DNA of 64,000 nucleotides, from NCBI RefSeq assembly GCF_004519305.1, contig NZ_SOZA01000017.1, forward strand, positions 1 to 64,000, given 5' to 3'. The position numbers and the translations under genes were made by a program. Every line of letters begins with the position of its first letter. Within the stretch, counting starts at the first letter, position 1. Under the pieces are notes generated by a model that saw only the letters and a program-made list of their open reading frames with translations, searched no databases and was not told the DNA's origin. The DNA comes from Pseudomonas sp. RIT623 (GTDB taxonomy: Bacteria > Pseudomonadota > Gammaproteobacteria > Pseudomonadales > Pseudomonadaceae). Of this stretch, positions 35,245 to 44,165 are shown piece after piece.

Positions 35245-36270
35245 ATGAACCTCATCAGCAACAAAGGCGCCAGCGCCGATGCGTTCGCCCTGCATCCCGG
35301 TTACCGTCGCATGTTCGCCCCTGGTCAGCTGACCCTTGGCATTTTCCTGCCGCTGCGTTTCTATGCCGGCGACATGGGCGTGCTCCGCGACCAGGCGCAG
35401 TTGGTCGGCGAGATCGACCGCCTGGGTTTCGCTGCCACCTGGGTACGCGACGTGCCGTTGTACGACCCGGCATTCGGCGATGCCGGCCAGGTGTTCGATC
35501 CGTTCACCTACCTGGGCTATCTGGCGGCCCACACTCGCCACATCAGCCTCGCGACCGGGAGCACGATCTTCACCCTGCGCCACCCCATCGACCTGGCCAA
35601 GTCCGCTGCCAGCCTGGATTGCCTGTCGGGCGGACGCCTGGTGCTGGGCATCGCCTCGGGCGACCGCCCGGTGGAGTTCCCGGCCTACGGCCTGGCCCAT
35701 GACAGTCGCGGGGAGCGCTTCGCGCAGAGCGTGGACTATTTCCGCCGGCTGTTGGACGGCCATCCTGCGCCGATCCATTCAGCGCTGGGGCAGATCGATG
35801 GCGCGCGGCTCCTCCCCAAGCCCGCCACGGGGCGCATACCGTTGCTGGTAACCGGCTCGTCGCGCCAGTCCTTGCAGTGGCTCGGCGAACATGCCGATGG
35901 CTGGATCACCTACCCGCAAGCCACCCACAACATCCTGGGGCCTCGCCGTCTGGCCGAGAAAATAAGTGCCTGGCGCGCGCTCATTCCAGGCGGGGGCTTT
36001 CGCCCGCATGTCACCAATGAGTGGATCGATCTGGACGAAGACCCAAACTTCCCGCGTACCGCGCAACAGGGTGGCTATGTGTTACGCACCGGTCGCAACG
36101 GTTTGATCGATCTGCTGCATGAGTGGCGTGATGCCGGGGTCAATCATGCGGCACTGGGCATGCAGATGGCGCAGCGCCCGGCGCTGGAAATCATCCAGGA
36201 GCTGGCCGAGGAGGTGCTGCCGCTGTTTCCCGCGCTGCCCGGCCCGGCACCTCATGCCCAGGCCTGGTAG
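35245..36270 (+). CDS. Luciferase-like FMN-dependent monooxygenase (TIGR03571-type LLM)
   Basis: 341 residues from ATG 35245 (AAGGA 6 bases upstream; an ATG at 35239 is too near). LLM-class TIM barrel: 'LGIFLPLRFYAGDMGVLRDQAQLVGEIDRLGFAATWVRDVPLYDP', 'ATGSTIFTLRHPIDLAKSAASLDCLSGGRLVLGIASGDRPVEFPAYG', 'PLLVTGSSRQSLQWLGEHADGWITYP'. Such enzymes use reduced flavin and oxygen, often to oxidise sulfur compounds; the exact substrate is unknown. Co-transcribed with the GST (19 bp apart). Confidence 0.9.
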   Translation: MNLISNKGASADAFALHPGYRRMFAPGQLTLGIFLPLRFYAGDMGVLRDQAQLVGEIDRLGFAATWVRDVPLYDPAFGDAGQVFDPFTYLGYLAAHTRHISLATGSTIFTLRHPIDLAKSAASLDCLSGGRLVLGIASGDRPVEFPAYGLAHDSRGERFAQSVDYFRRLLDGHPAPIHSALGQIDGARLLPKPATGRIPLLVTGSSRQSLQWLGEHADGWITYPQATHNILGPRRLAEKISAWRALIPGGGFRPHVTNEWIDLDEDPNFPRTAQQGGYVLRTGRNGLIDLLHEWRDAGVNHAALGMQMAQRPALEIIQELAEEVLPLFPALPGPAPHAQAW

Positions 36271-36287
36271 GCCGGGTGGCGGGCACT

Positions 36288-36560
36288 TCAGTTGGGCTGG
36301 ATCTGCCGATAGAAGTCATTCAGCTCGCCGACCCGGGCTGCGTTCAGCTCCATGCGGCAGGTGCTGTACATCGGCGTGCCGATGGCCAGGCCCTGGCTGT
36401 CGCACCAGGCCTCGCGGTATTGCAGCCAGGCCTTCTGCGCGGCCTCCAGCCCCTGCGGGGGCACAGGTGATGCTATCACAGGGCTTCGCGGGCAAGCTGG
36501 CGAATGCCTCGGGCTCGCAGGAAAGATCAGTACGTCGAGCAACAGGTTGCGGATATTCAT
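36288..36560 (-). CDS. Short LprI-like (DUF1311) ORF with an odd N-terminal segment
   Basis: 90 residues. The C-terminal half 'QKAWLQYREAWCDSQGLAIGT...YSTCRMELNAARVGELNDFYRQ' fits the DUF1311/LprI lysozyme-inhibitor pattern (Q.AW..YR...C...........C....AR..EL). The N-terminus starts like a signal peptide ('MNIRNLLLDVLIF') but then runs into a Pro/Ser/Arg-rich stretch not expected in a leader. In another frame the same bases read 'LSCEPEAFASLPAKPCDSITCAP', a more plausible mature start. So the gene may carry frameshifts or an inserted repeat and be non-functional. AAGGATG precedes the ATG. Confidence 0.5.
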   Translation of the reverse strand: MNIRNLLLDVLIFPASPRHSPACPRSPVIASPVPPQGLEAAQKAWLQYREAWCDSQGLAIGTPMYSTCRMELNAARVGELNDFYRQIQPN

Positions 36561-36649
36561 GGCGATCACATCCTTGTGTTGGAATACCGGCAACGGTAGG
36601 GGCCTGTCCAGAGGCTTGCGGCTCGAAGGCTAGTTTGCAGTTGCGAGGG

Positions 36650-36676
36650 AAAATAATGGGCCCCGCAGTGGCGGGG
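36650..36676 (-). terminator. Probable terminator after the nucleotidyltransferase gene
   Basis: Read on the minus strand, a CCCCGC/GCGGGG stem (36671-36676 with 36661-36666, loop of 4) is followed by GCCCATTATTTT. It lies 45-70 bp downstream of the nucleotidyltransferase stop. Confidence 0.6.
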
Positions 36677-36719
36677 CGAACGCTGGGATCAGCAGCGTCA
36701 GATGGCCCGGCGTGGTCGG

Positions 36720-37280
36720 TCATTCAAGCACCTGAAGCCATGGCCAACGCGCCTGGTAACTGGCCGCTTTTGCCCTGAACAAATCGGGTCTTGGATTCAA
36801 CACGTTCATCCTCAGTACGTCGTTCTGCAGGTCGTCCAGGCCATGGGTGCTGTAGAGCTTGCCTGTATCAATATCAACGCCTAGGCAGGTCGATCGAATC
36901 AGATAGCGGTCAATGCCGTCCGTGACCTTTTTCAGCGGTGAATAGGTACCGCCGAATTTTTCTGCGTACCACAGATGCACGCGTGCCTGGTTGCGGACTT
37001 CCACGTTGACGGCTAAATGCGCGCATGCCTGCTGCACCCGGGATATGACCTGGTTCTCCGCCGCCCAGGACAGGTCAGCGTCGAAGTAGGCGATGTCATA
37101 GTCCTTGACGCCCCAGTCGACGGCTCGGCCCGAGCGGTGATTCCAGAACGCCTGGAACAAAGCGCCTGCTGTCAGCATGGCGTGCGGGATACCCAGTGTC
37201 GGCAGGATCTGCAACAGTGCTTGGTTGATTGGGTTGCGGGCAATGATCTGCAGTAAGTGCGCATCGGTAAGTGCATGCAT
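36720..37280 (-). CDS. Nucleotidyltransferase-family protein (PF06042-like)
   Basis: 186 residues from ATG 37280 (AAGGACGG upstream). Match to the nucleotidyltransferase_6 family: 'LTAGALFQAFWNHRSG', 'VKDYDIAYFDADLSWAAENQVI' with the paired acidic residues D-x-D that bind Mg2+, 'VEVRNQARVHLWYAEKFGG.YSPL' and 'GIDRYLIRSTCLGV'. The family has the polymerase-beta fold; targets are unknown. Single gene, codon use a little more A/T-rich than average. Confidence 0.85.
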   Translation of the reverse strand: MHALTDAHLLQIIARNPINQALLQILPTLGIPHAMLTAGALFQAFWNHRSGRAVDWGVKDYDIAYFDADLSWAAENQVISRVQQACAHLAVNVEVRNQARVHLWYAEKFGGTYSPLKKVTDGIDRYLIRSTCLGVDIDTGKLYSTHGLDDLQNDVLRMNVLNPRPDLFRAKAASYQARWPWLQVLE

Positions 37281-37381
37281 GGGGCCGTCCTTGGAGGTGT
37301 CGCAAAGGGCTGAGCTTACCTGAATGCCGTCGAGGCCAGTGGCGCTGCAACAACGGCTGCTCGCTCGATTGCGCTGTGCCA

Positions 37382-38455
37382 CTAGCGTTTCCAGAACCTA
37401 TCTGGCCGACAGGGCGCGAGGGCAGGGGAGGCCTTGCCATCGATGATCTCCTCGCTGGCAAGCCGCCCCACGATCGCCGCCAAGGTAACGCCAGGGTGCA
37501 CGGCGCACACATAGACGCCGCCGACGTTGGGCAGATGACCGATGATGGGCACGCCATCCGCTGGCATGGGCCTGAGCCCGACACGCGCCCATTCTGGTTC
37601 TATCGAAACCACCCCATGAAGCTCGTGTTGAATCGCCTTGGCCGTTCGTAGCGCAATCGCTGCCGGCTGGTTGTCCGCTGCGTCGTCCAGATAGTCTTCT
37701 GCCGCCAGCAATGCCCCATCCGCGGTGTGCCGCACTTCCATGACAGGGCTGGAGATGAGGCTGCGCACCAGGTCGGGTTGAGTCTTGTAGCGAATGAGAA
37801 TGGCAGGTGACGCCGCGATTGGCAGTGTTATGGCCAGGCTGTCGGTCAGTTGGGTGATGCCGGTCCCGGCTGCAATCACGACACTATCGGCATCGATGAT
37901 GCTCATGGCTGTCGCAACGGCGCTCAGCTGTGCTTGCTCGATGACAAGGCCGAGCACGCGGGTTTGCGTGAACACTTTCGCCCCATGGGCCTGGGCCGCG
38001 GCGATCAGCGCATGCGCTGCGGCCACGGGGTCCAGCGCGCCTTCTGCTGGCGCATGGCAAGCAGACTCGGGCGGGTGTTTGAGATTGGGTTCAAGACCGA
38101 CAATCTGCGTTCGACAGACCCTGTCAGCCGCGGACGAATCACTGGCAGGCGTCGGTGCCGCGCTGGACATCGTGCTGTAGGACAAGGCGCCAGTCCATCG
38201 CACCGTCAAGCCCGGCAACTCGGCCTCGAGTTGCCGGTACGCCTCGATTGCCGCGCCGCGCAGCGGGGCGATGGGGTCGGTTTCGGGGGCAGCGGTATTG
38301 ATCCAGGCGAACGAGCGGCTCGTCACGCCTGACGCGATACCGTCAGCCTCGAGCACTGTGACATTGGCGCCTTTGCGCGCCAGGTGGTAGGCCAGTGATG
38401 CGCCGATGATGCCGGCACCAATGACAACGACCCGCTTGCCTTGACCTGTTGCCAT
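37382..38455 (-). CDS. FAD-dependent amino-acid oxidase/dehydrogenase (DadA-like)
   Basis: 357 residues from ATG 38455 with GGAGGT upstream; the in-frame ATG at 38494 adds a non-conserved leader. Rossmann motif 'VVVIGAGIIGASLAYHLARKGANVTVLEAD' at the N-terminus, then 'SGVTSRSFAWIN', 'GALDPVAAAHALIAAAQAHGAKV', and the C-terminal FAD-binding 'RPMPADGVPIIGHLPNVGGVYVCAVHPGVTLAAIVGRL'. Typical of the DAO family (D-amino-acid, sarcosine or glycine oxidation). Substrate unknown. Single gene. Confidence 0.88.
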   Translation of the reverse strand: MATGQGKRVVVIGAGIIGASLAYHLARKGANVTVLEADGIASGVTSRSFAWINTAAPETDPIAPLRGAAIEAYRQLEAELPGLTVRWTGALSYSTMSSAAPTPASDSSAADRVCRTQIVGLEPNLKHPPESACHAPAEGALDPVAAAHALIAAAQAHGAKVFTQTRVLGLVIEQAQLSAVATAMSIIDADSVVIAAGTGITQLTDSLAITLPIAASPAILIRYKTQPDLVRSLISSPVMEVRHTADGALLAAEDYLDDAADNQPAAIALRTAKAIQHELHGVVSIEPEWARVGLRPMPADGVPIIGHLPNVGGVYVCAVHPGVTLAAIVGRLASEEIIDGKASPALAPCRPDRFWKR

Positions 38456-38692
38456 ATCAACCTCCGTGCTGTCGATGGGCCGAGGGTACGACAACGGCAG
38501 GTATCCATAAACCGAGGGCTGGGTTTTTTGCTTGTCGGGTGCCTGGGACCGTACCTTTCTCTACTAATTAAGGGCTTAGCCGCAGAGCCGAGCACATCAT
38601 CAGGCGTCTTTTTTATTCAGGACCTACCCAGTCAAAGCCGGTATTGCAACAGCCGTGGCTGGCGAAGCATGAGGACAACCGAAGGGGTACGC

Positions 38693-39202
38693 TCAGACTG
38701 CCATGAGCTCGGCGAGGTTGCGGTATTGTCCCTTGAAGTACAGCAATGGCTGCGAATCTGCAGCCTTCTGCAGGTTGAACGCCTTCACCTCACCAATCAC
38801 GATCAGGTGGTCGCCCGCTTCGTGCTCTGCGTGAATTTCGCAATCGAGCCAGTACAAACTGCCAGCAATGGCTGGATTACCCAAAGGTGATTGCTGCCAC
38901 TCCACGCCGTGCCACTTGTCCGTGCCTCGCCGAGCGAACTGGTTGGAGATCTTGGCCTGTTCAGCAGACAGAATGTTGACCGCGAACCGACCAGCCTGGC
39001 GAATTCTAGGGTAGCTTGCCGAGCTGCGCATTACGCTGAATGACACCAGCGGCGGGCTCATTGACACGCTGTAGAACGACTGGCAAGTAAAACCAATCGG
39101 TTCGTCATCAATGTGCGTTGTAATCACCGTGATGCCGGAGGCGTAGTGCCCAAGCGCTTCGCGGAAGCTCAACGGCTCGATAGCAGTACTGGGGAGTGAC
39201 AT
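38693..39202 (-). CDS. Flavin reductase-like (FMN-binding split barrel) protein
   Basis: 169 residues. Split-barrel flavin reductase pattern: 'FREALGHYASGITVITTHIDDEPIGFTCQSFYSVSMSPPLVSFSVMRSSASYPRIRQAGRFAVNILSAEQ', 'HEAGDHLIVIGEVKAFN' and 'PLLYFKGQYRNL'. Such proteins use NAD(P)H to make free FMNH2 or FADH2 for a partner oxygenase. It lies 80 bp downstream of mesD on the same strand, so it may feed reduced flavin to MesX/MesD, whose activity needs oxygen; this link is inference. Confidence 0.9.
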   Translation of the reverse strand: MSLPSTAIEPLSFREALGHYASGITVITTHIDDEPIGFTCQSFYSVSMSPPLVSFSVMRSSASYPRIRQAGRFAVNILSAEQAKISNQFARRGTDKWHGVEWQQSPLGNPAIAGSLYWLDCEIHAEHEAGDHLIVIGEVKAFNLQKAADSQPLLYFKGQYRNLAELMAV

Positions 39203-39282
39203 ATTGGGTCCTGGCTATTGATTACCGCTCGAAGGTGCAGGGAAAGGCCGATGAGCATTCGCTGACCACCTTCGACATAGGC

Positions 39283-40317
39283 TCAGCGCTTGTTTAGTAG
39301 CTCTTGACGGACAATTTCCGCGCCGGCACTCAGCGCATTGAGCTTGCCTCTTGCCACGTGACGCGGCAGGGGCGCCATACCGCAGTTGGTGCATGGATAG
39401 AGCTTGTCGGCGTCCACGAACTGCAGTGCGTTGCGCAGGGTATTGGCCACTTCTTCAGGGGTTTCGATAGCGTGGTTAGCCACATCGATGGCGCCTACCA
39501 TCACTTTCTTGCCACGGATCAGCTCGATCAGGTCCATCGGCACGCGGGAGTTGTGGCACTCCAACGAGACGATATCGATGCTCGATTTTTGCAGCTTAGG
39601 GAAGGCTTCTTCGTATTGCCGCCACTCCGAGCCCAAGGTTTTTTTCCAATCGGTATTAGCCTTGATGCCGTAGCCGTAGCAGATGTGCACGGCGGTTTCG
39701 CACTTGAGGCCTTCGATGGCTCGCTCCAGCGTAGCGACGCCCCACTCGTTAACCTCGTCGAAGAAGACGTTGAAGGCGGGTTCGTCGAACTGGATGATGT
39801 CGACACCGGCCGCTTCGAGTTCGTGAGCTTCCTGGTTGAGGATCTTGGCGAATTCCCAAGCCAGCTTTTCGCGGCTCTTGTAATGCGCGTCATACAACGT
39901 GTCGATCATGGTCATGGGGCCTGGCAGCGCCCATTTGATCGGTTGCGAGGTTTGCTGACGTAGGAACTTGGCGTCTTCGACGAAGACGGGCTTGCGACGC
40001 GCAACGGCGCCTACCACCGTTGGTACGCTGGCATCGTAGCGATCACGAATCCTGACGGTTTCACGTTTTTCAAAATCCACGCCATCGAGATGTTCGATGA
40101 AGGTCGTGACGAAATGCTGACGTGTTTGCTCGCCATCGCTGACGATGTCGATACCGGCGTGCTGCTGCTCTTGCAAAGACAAGCGCAGCGCGTCGTGCTT
40201 GCCTTCGATCAGTTCATCACCTTCCAATTTCCACGGTGACCAAAGTTTTTCAGGTTCTGCGAGCCAGGAAGGTTTAGGCAAGCTGCCGGCAGTCGACGTG
40301 GGGAGCAATTTTTTCAC
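39283..40317 (-). CDS. mesD: MesD: folate-independent core methionine synthase
   Basis: 344 residues from GTG 40317 (start 'VKKLLPTSTAGSLPKPSWL'). Only the C-terminal, zinc-binding half of MetE is present: 'DIVSDGEQTRQHFVTTFIEHLDG', 'LPGPMTMIDTLYDAHYKS', 'IIQFDEPAFN', zinc ligands in 'AVHICYGYG' (His, Cys), 'VSLECHN' (Glu) and 'PCTNCGMAPL' (Cys). The family named MesD (Price and colleagues, four families of folate-independent methionine synthases) methylates homocysteine without methyl-folate or cobalamin, and needs the DUF1852 protein and oxygen. The DUF1852 gene is directly upstream (26 bp), which makes the assignment firm. Confidence 0.9.
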   Translation of the reverse strand: MKKLLPTSTAGSLPKPSWLAEPEKLWSPWKLEGDELIEGKHDALRLSLQEQQHAGIDIVSDGEQTRQHFVTTFIEHLDGVDFEKRETVRIRDRYDASVPTVVGAVARRKPVFVEDAKFLRQQTSQPIKWALPGPMTMIDTLYDAHYKSREKLAWEFAKILNQEAHELEAAGVDIIQFDEPAFNVFFDEVNEWGVATLERAIEGLKCETAVHICYGYGIKANTDWKKTLGSEWRQYEEAFPKLQKSSIDIVSLECHNSRVPMDLIELIRGKKVMVGAIDVANHAIETPEEVANTLRNALQFVDADKLYPCTNCGMAPLPRHVARGKLNALSAGAEIVRQELLNKR

Positions 40318-40343
40318 AATAAAAGACCTTGTACAGGGGCGAT

Positions 40344-41327
40344 TCAAGCGGCGTAACTGGCAGACCACTGCTCAAGAATGGCGTGGTAGGGTTTGATGAA
40401 GTGCTCTTCGGCAAACTTTCCCTGCTCAATAGCGAGCCGGCCACGTTCTTCTCGATCATAAAAGATACGCGTCAGCGAATAATCCTGATGTTGCAAGCTA
40501 GGCTGATAGGACTTTCCAGCTGCGGAGTTCGCATTGTAGATTTCAGGGCGGTAAATTTTCTGGAAAGTGTCCATCGTGCTGATGGTACTGATCAGTTCCA
40601 GATTGGTGTAGTCACCCAGCAAGTCACCGGCAAAGTAGAAGGCCAGGGGGGCAACACTGTTCGGCGGCATGAAGTAACGAACCTTCAGGCCCATCTTCTT
40701 GAAATACTCATCCGTCAGGGAGTATTCATTTTGCTGGTATTCAACACCGAGTACCGGATGCTGGTTCTCCATCCGCTGGTAGGTCTTGGCACTGGAGACA
40801 CTCAGGCAGATTACAGGCGGCTTGTCGAAGTGTTCCTTGTAAGCATCCGAGCTGACGAAAGACTTGAACAGCTTGCCGTGGAGGTCGCCGAAGTTAGCGG
40901 GCGTACTGAACTCAGCTTTGTCCTTGTTATGTCCCAGCAATAGCACGCTGAAGTCATAATCCCGCACATACGATGAGAAGTTGTTCCCCACCATTCCGGC
41001 AATGCGTTCGTTGGTTTGACGGTCAACGACCGTGGTTTTCAAGATTTCAATCAAGGGTAGAGCATGATCGTTGTGCTCGGCAGCAATGTTCATTTCGACA
41101 GAAATGATCTCAAGGCCTACCGAGTACCGATCAGCGCTGGGGTTGTCCCAGTGCGCCAGAGCATTGAAGCGATTATCAATCATCTTCAATGTGTTGCGCA
41201 GATTTTCCTGGCGACTTGCCCCTCTCGCCAAGTTGGCGAAGTTGGTGGTTATGCGCGTATTGTTCGATGGCTGGTAGTTTTCATCGAAACAAATGCTCTT
41301 AATGGCAAATGCAAAGTCATTGCTCAT
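40344..41327 (-). CDS. mesX: MesX: DUF1852 partner of MesD
   Basis: 327 residues, AGGTTAAA before the ATG. DUF1852 family protein: 'FAIKSICFDENYQPSNNTRITTNFANLARG', 'ALAHWDNPSADRYSVGLEIISVEMNIAA', 'LPLIEILKTTVVDRQTNERI', 'VGNNFSSYVRDYDFSVLLLGHNK', 'GVEYQQNEYSLTDEYFKKMGLKVRYFMPPNSVAPLAFYFAGDLLGDY', 'AGKSYQPSLQHQDYSLTRIFYDR'. Genetic work on the MesD family shows this family is required for MesD function; it is thought to use oxygen and possibly flavin to supply the methyl group. Transcribed with mesD. Confidence 0.9.
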   Translation of the reverse strand: MSNDFAFAIKSICFDENYQPSNNTRITTNFANLARGASRQENLRNTLKMIDNRFNALAHWDNPSADRYSVGLEIISVEMNIAAEHNDHALPLIEILKTTVVDRQTNERIAGMVGNNFSSYVRDYDFSVLLLGHNKDKAEFSTPANFGDLHGKLFKSFVSSDAYKEHFDKPPVICLSVSSAKTYQRMENQHPVLGVEYQQNEYSLTDEYFKKMGLKVRYFMPPNSVAPLAFYFAGDLLGDYTNLELISTISTMDTFQKIYRPEIYNANSAAGKSYQPSLQHQDYSLTRIFYDREERGRLAIEQGKFAEEHFIKPYHAILEQWSASYAA

Positions 41328-41628
41328 TTTAACCTGACACCCTGATCTCGTAATGGTTTCAGTGCACCGTATAGCTTTGCTACTCAGCTAATTGGTTGGA
41401 CACTGTCTCTAATTGAGAGGCATTCTAGATGGGGCTGTTGAGGGGTGGCTAATGAATTGATTTCAAAAAAACTTTAGTTCTGCTCATCTGCCCTTCGATG
41501 GTCACACGCCCATAGCTGCGGGCAATACTGTAGCGGGAGCTTTTGACCTGCTGAGTGATTTCCGGTAGCTGCTCAGGTGGCAAATCCATCTCGACCAATC
41601 AGGCTTTTCCTGACTTTTTGAACGAAGC
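41328..41628. other. 301-bp gap with a 46-codon minus-strand remnant or tiny ORF (41449-41589)
   Basis: Between mesX and queH. A minus-strand ORF of 46 codons (41589 to 41449) begins 'MDLPPEQLPEITQQVKSSRY' and ends '...GRVTIEGQMSRTKVFLKSIH'. It has no ribosome site and I do not recognise it; it could be a gene remnant. No terminator or operator is evident in the rest. Confidence 0.35.
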
Positions 41629-42300
41629 TCAGGCGTTACCTTGTTCATCCTCTTCATCGCCGTAGTACTTCACGCCAATGCGAATGATGTCCCGGCCTTG
41701 CGCTTTGCGGTGATGGTTGGAGTCTCGCAGCGAGTAGATACAACCACAGTACTCCTGCTGATAGAAGCGCTCGCGCTTGCTGATCTCCACCATGCGCGCA
41801 GCTCCACCACCCTTGCGCCAGTTGTAGTCCCAATAAGTGATACCAGGATACTTGGCGGCCGAACGAAGACCGCAGCCGTTGATTTGCTGCATGTCCTTCC
41901 AGCGTGAAATACCCAGTGAGCTGCTGAACACCGAGAACCCATGCTCGTAGGCATACAAGGCGGTGCGCTCGAAACGCATATCGAAGCACATGGTGCAGCG
42001 CTCCCCGCGTTCTGGCGCTTGCTCCATGCCTTTGGCCCGCGCAAACCAGTTGTCGGTATCGTAATCGGCATCGACGAACGGCACATTGTGCTGCTCGGCG
42101 AAGCGAATGTTCTCTTCCTTGCGCAGCAGGTACTCACGCTCAGGATGGATGTTGGGGTTGTAAAAGAAAATCGTGTAGTCAATGCCGGAAGCCGTGATGG
42201 CCTCCATCACCTCACCGGAGCACGGCGCGCAGCAAGAGTGCAGAAGCAGGCGATTGGCGCCGTCCGGTAGGGTGAGTTTTGATCGATCGATAATGCTCAC
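41629..42300 (-). CDS. queH: QueH: epoxyqueuosine reductase (non-QueG type)
   Basis: 223 residues from GTG 42300 with GAGGT upstream. Conserved Cys set of QueH: '[18 protein letters not shown]', '[41 protein letters not shown]', '[12 protein letters not shown]'; the CC..C and C..C motifs hold an Fe-S cluster and the neighbouring metal. The enzyme reduces epoxyqueuosine to queuosine in tRNA. Isolated here, divergent from metR. Confidence 0.93.
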   Translation of the reverse strand: MSIIDRSKLTLPDGANRLLLHSCCAPCSGEVMEAITASGIDYTIFFYNPNIHPEREYLLRKEENIRFAEQHNVPFVDADYDTDNWFARAKGMEQAPERGERCTMCFDMRFERTALYAYEHGFSVFSSSLGISRWKDMQQINGCGLRSAAKYPGITYWDYNWRKGGGAARMVEISKRERFYQQEYCGCIYSLRDSNHHRKAQGRDIIRIGVKYYGDEEDEQGNA

Positions 42301-42463
42301 AGCTTTACCTCGCCCAGCGAGACGAAACCGGAGTGACGCCGAGGTTGAGTGTCAGTGTCAAAGTGCTCTGCCCTCAAACAGAAAATTCAATGAGGGGGAT
42401 TGTCAGGGATCAAGGACCCATGAGACAAACTCATTTTTTTTGCATTGAAATGTAGTTTTCCTC

Positions 42464-43393
42464 ATGATCGACTTAAGGCACCTGCGTACTATCCATGCCC
42501 TGCGAGAAACAGAAAGCCTGCAGGAAGCAGCCGAGCGACTGTGCCTGACCCAGTCGGCGCTTTCGCACCAGTTTCGTGAGCTGGAAGATCGCATCGGCAT
42601 GCCGTTGTTCGTGCGCAAGACGAAGCCGGTGCGCTTTACCAGTGCCGGCCTCAAGTTGCTTCAACTGGCCGAGCAGGTGCTGCCGCTGGTTCGCTCGGCG
42701 GAACGCGATTTGGGTAAGCTCACCAGTGGTAGCGCGGGCCGGCTGCACATCGCCATTGAGTGCCATAGTTGCTACCAATGGTTGATGCCTTCTGTGGACG
42801 AATTCCGCGGTGCCTGGCCGGAAGTTGAACTGGACTTGGCCTCCGGGTTTGCGTTCGCACCACTACCGGCGCTTGAGCGAGGAGACCTGGACCTGGTCGT
42901 GACCTCCGATCCTGTTGATCTACCGGGAATCACATACGTGCCGCTTTTCGGCTACGAGGCATTACTGGCCATCGATAACCACCACGCGCTGTGCGAAAAG
43001 CCGCACCTTGAGCCTGCAGACATCGCTGGCGAGACACTGATTACCTACCCGATCGAGCGAAATCGACTGGACATCTTCACCCGATTCCTCGATCCGGCAG
43101 ACATTGAACCGCCGCAAGTACGCACCTGCGAACTGACGGTGATGATGATGCAGCTTGTGGCCAGTGGGCGTGGCGTGTGCTGCCTACCCAACTGGGCGGT
43201 GCATGAGTACAGCTCCCGGGGCTACGTGACGGCCAAACGATTGGGAGAGAAAGGGCTACAGGCCACATTGTTCGCAGCTATTCGCTCCGACATGCTGGAA
43301 GTGCCCTATCTGAGCGACTTCTTGCTCACCGCCAAGGACACATCGTTTGCCACATTAGAGGGAGTTAACGCAGTCGCTGAACGCAAGGTCTGA
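42464..43393 (+). CDS. metR: MetR: LysR-type regulator of methionine genes
   Basis: 309 residues. LTTR helix-turn-helix 'DLRHLRTIHALRETESLQEAAERLCLTQSALSHQFRELEDRIGMPLFVRKTKPVRFTSAG' and effector domain with 'SAGRLHIAIECHSCYQWLMPSVDEFRGAWPEVELDLASGFAFAPLPALERGDLDLVVTSDP', the MetR-specific pattern. MetR uses homocysteine to activate methionine synthase genes. Its position close to mesX-mesD suggests it regulates them, though queH lies between. Confidence 0.94.
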   Translation: MIDLRHLRTIHALRETESLQEAAERLCLTQSALSHQFRELEDRIGMPLFVRKTKPVRFTSAGLKLLQLAEQVLPLVRSAERDLGKLTSGSAGRLHIAIECHSCYQWLMPSVDEFRGAWPEVELDLASGFAFAPLPALERGDLDLVVTSDPVDLPGITYVPLFGYEALLAIDNHHALCEKPHLEPADIAGETLITYPIERNRLDIFTRFLDPADIEPPQVRTCELTVMMMQLVASGRGVCCLPNWAVHEYSSRGYVTAKRLGEKGLQATLFAAIRSDMLEVPYLSDFLLTAKDTSFATLEGVNAVAERKV

Positions 43394-43400
43394 AATGTCA

Positions 43401-43475
43401 ACCATGCCGCTATGGGTCGATAGCTGTCCTCGCAAGTGACCACAATCGATCCAAAGCGGACGTTTGAATGCTCGG
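43401..43475. repeat. Degenerate dispersed repeat (GGTCGATAGC...AAAGCGGACGTT), copy A
   Basis: Intergenic stretch with GCTATGGGTCGATAGCTGTC and AATCGATCCAAAGCGGACGTTTGAATG. The same word set (GGTCGA, TCGACCCA, CGGACATT) recurs at 44041-44165, 46990-47110 and 49870-50035. Confidence 0.5.
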
Positions 43476-43532
43476 TGATTGCTTCGACGCTTTTCAATGA
43501 GCATCATCGGGGTTCGACAAGGAGACGTCTCT

Positions 43533-44015
43533 ATGCACAAACCAGTGCTGCATCTCATCTCAGGAAAGATTGCATCCGGTAAGTCAACGCTAGCCAAAAG
43601 TTTGGCAACTGAAGGATCGACGGTTCTGCTGACTGAGGATCATTGGCTCTCACGGCTATACCCTGGACAGATCAAGTCAGTCACCGACTATGTGCGTTTT
43701 GCGCACCAGATTCGGGAGGTGCTGGGCCCGCTCGTCATTGATGTTCTTCGGGCTGGAGTGACTGTCGTTTTGGATTTTCCTGCCAATACTCCTCAAGATC
43801 GACAATGGCTGCGCGGCCTGGCTGACGCCGCCGAGGTTTCACATTGCGTCCACTATATCGAGGTGGACGATGACACCTGTCGAGACAGGTTGCATATTCG
43901 TAATCACCATGGCGAGCATGAGTTTGCGGCGACTGACGCGGAGTTCGATCTGATCACTAGCTACTTTCGAGCGCCACATGAGAATGAAGGGCTCCAGATT
44001 GAAATTCACCGATAA
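43533..44015 (+). CDS. P-loop kinase/AAA-type ATPase, small
   Basis: 160 residues from ATG 43533 (AAGGAG upstream). Walker A 'LISGKIASGKSTLAKSLA'. Further 'VLLTEDHWLSRLYPG', 'VLRAGVTVVLDFPANTPQDRQWLRGLADAAEVSHCVHYIEVDDDTCRDRLHIRN' match the zeta-toxin/ATP-binding kinase group (DxD..., R in the lid). Such proteins phosphorylate small molecules or antibiotics; the substrate is unknown. Flanked on both sides by degenerate repeats. Confidence 0.83.
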   Translation: MHKPVLHLISGKIASGKSTLAKSLATEGSTVLLTEDHWLSRLYPGQIKSVTDYVRFAHQIREVLGPLVIDVLRAGVTVVLDFPANTPQDRQWLRGLADAAEVSHCVHYIEVDDDTCRDRLHIRNHHGEHEFAATDAEFDLITSYFRAPHENEGLQIEIHR

Positions 44016-44040
44016 CGAGTAGCCCCTGTGGGATTGAGTT

Positions 44041-44165
44041 ATCTCTAATGCGGCATTGGGCCGCTAACGGCCCACATCGGATGGCCTCCATGGGACGGTA
44101 GCAGCCCTTCAATGCCGGCAGCTTTCGACCCATGGCGGACATTGCTGTGAGTTGTCCAAAGCTAA
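44041..44165. repeat. Degenerate dispersed repeat, copy B
   Basis: Intergenic: GCGGCATTGGGCCGCTAACGGCCCACATCGGATGG and CGGCAGCTTTCGACCCATGGCGGACATTGC. Shares the CAGCTTTCGACCCA...GCGGACATT core with the other copies and forms an imperfect palindrome. Confidence 0.55.
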
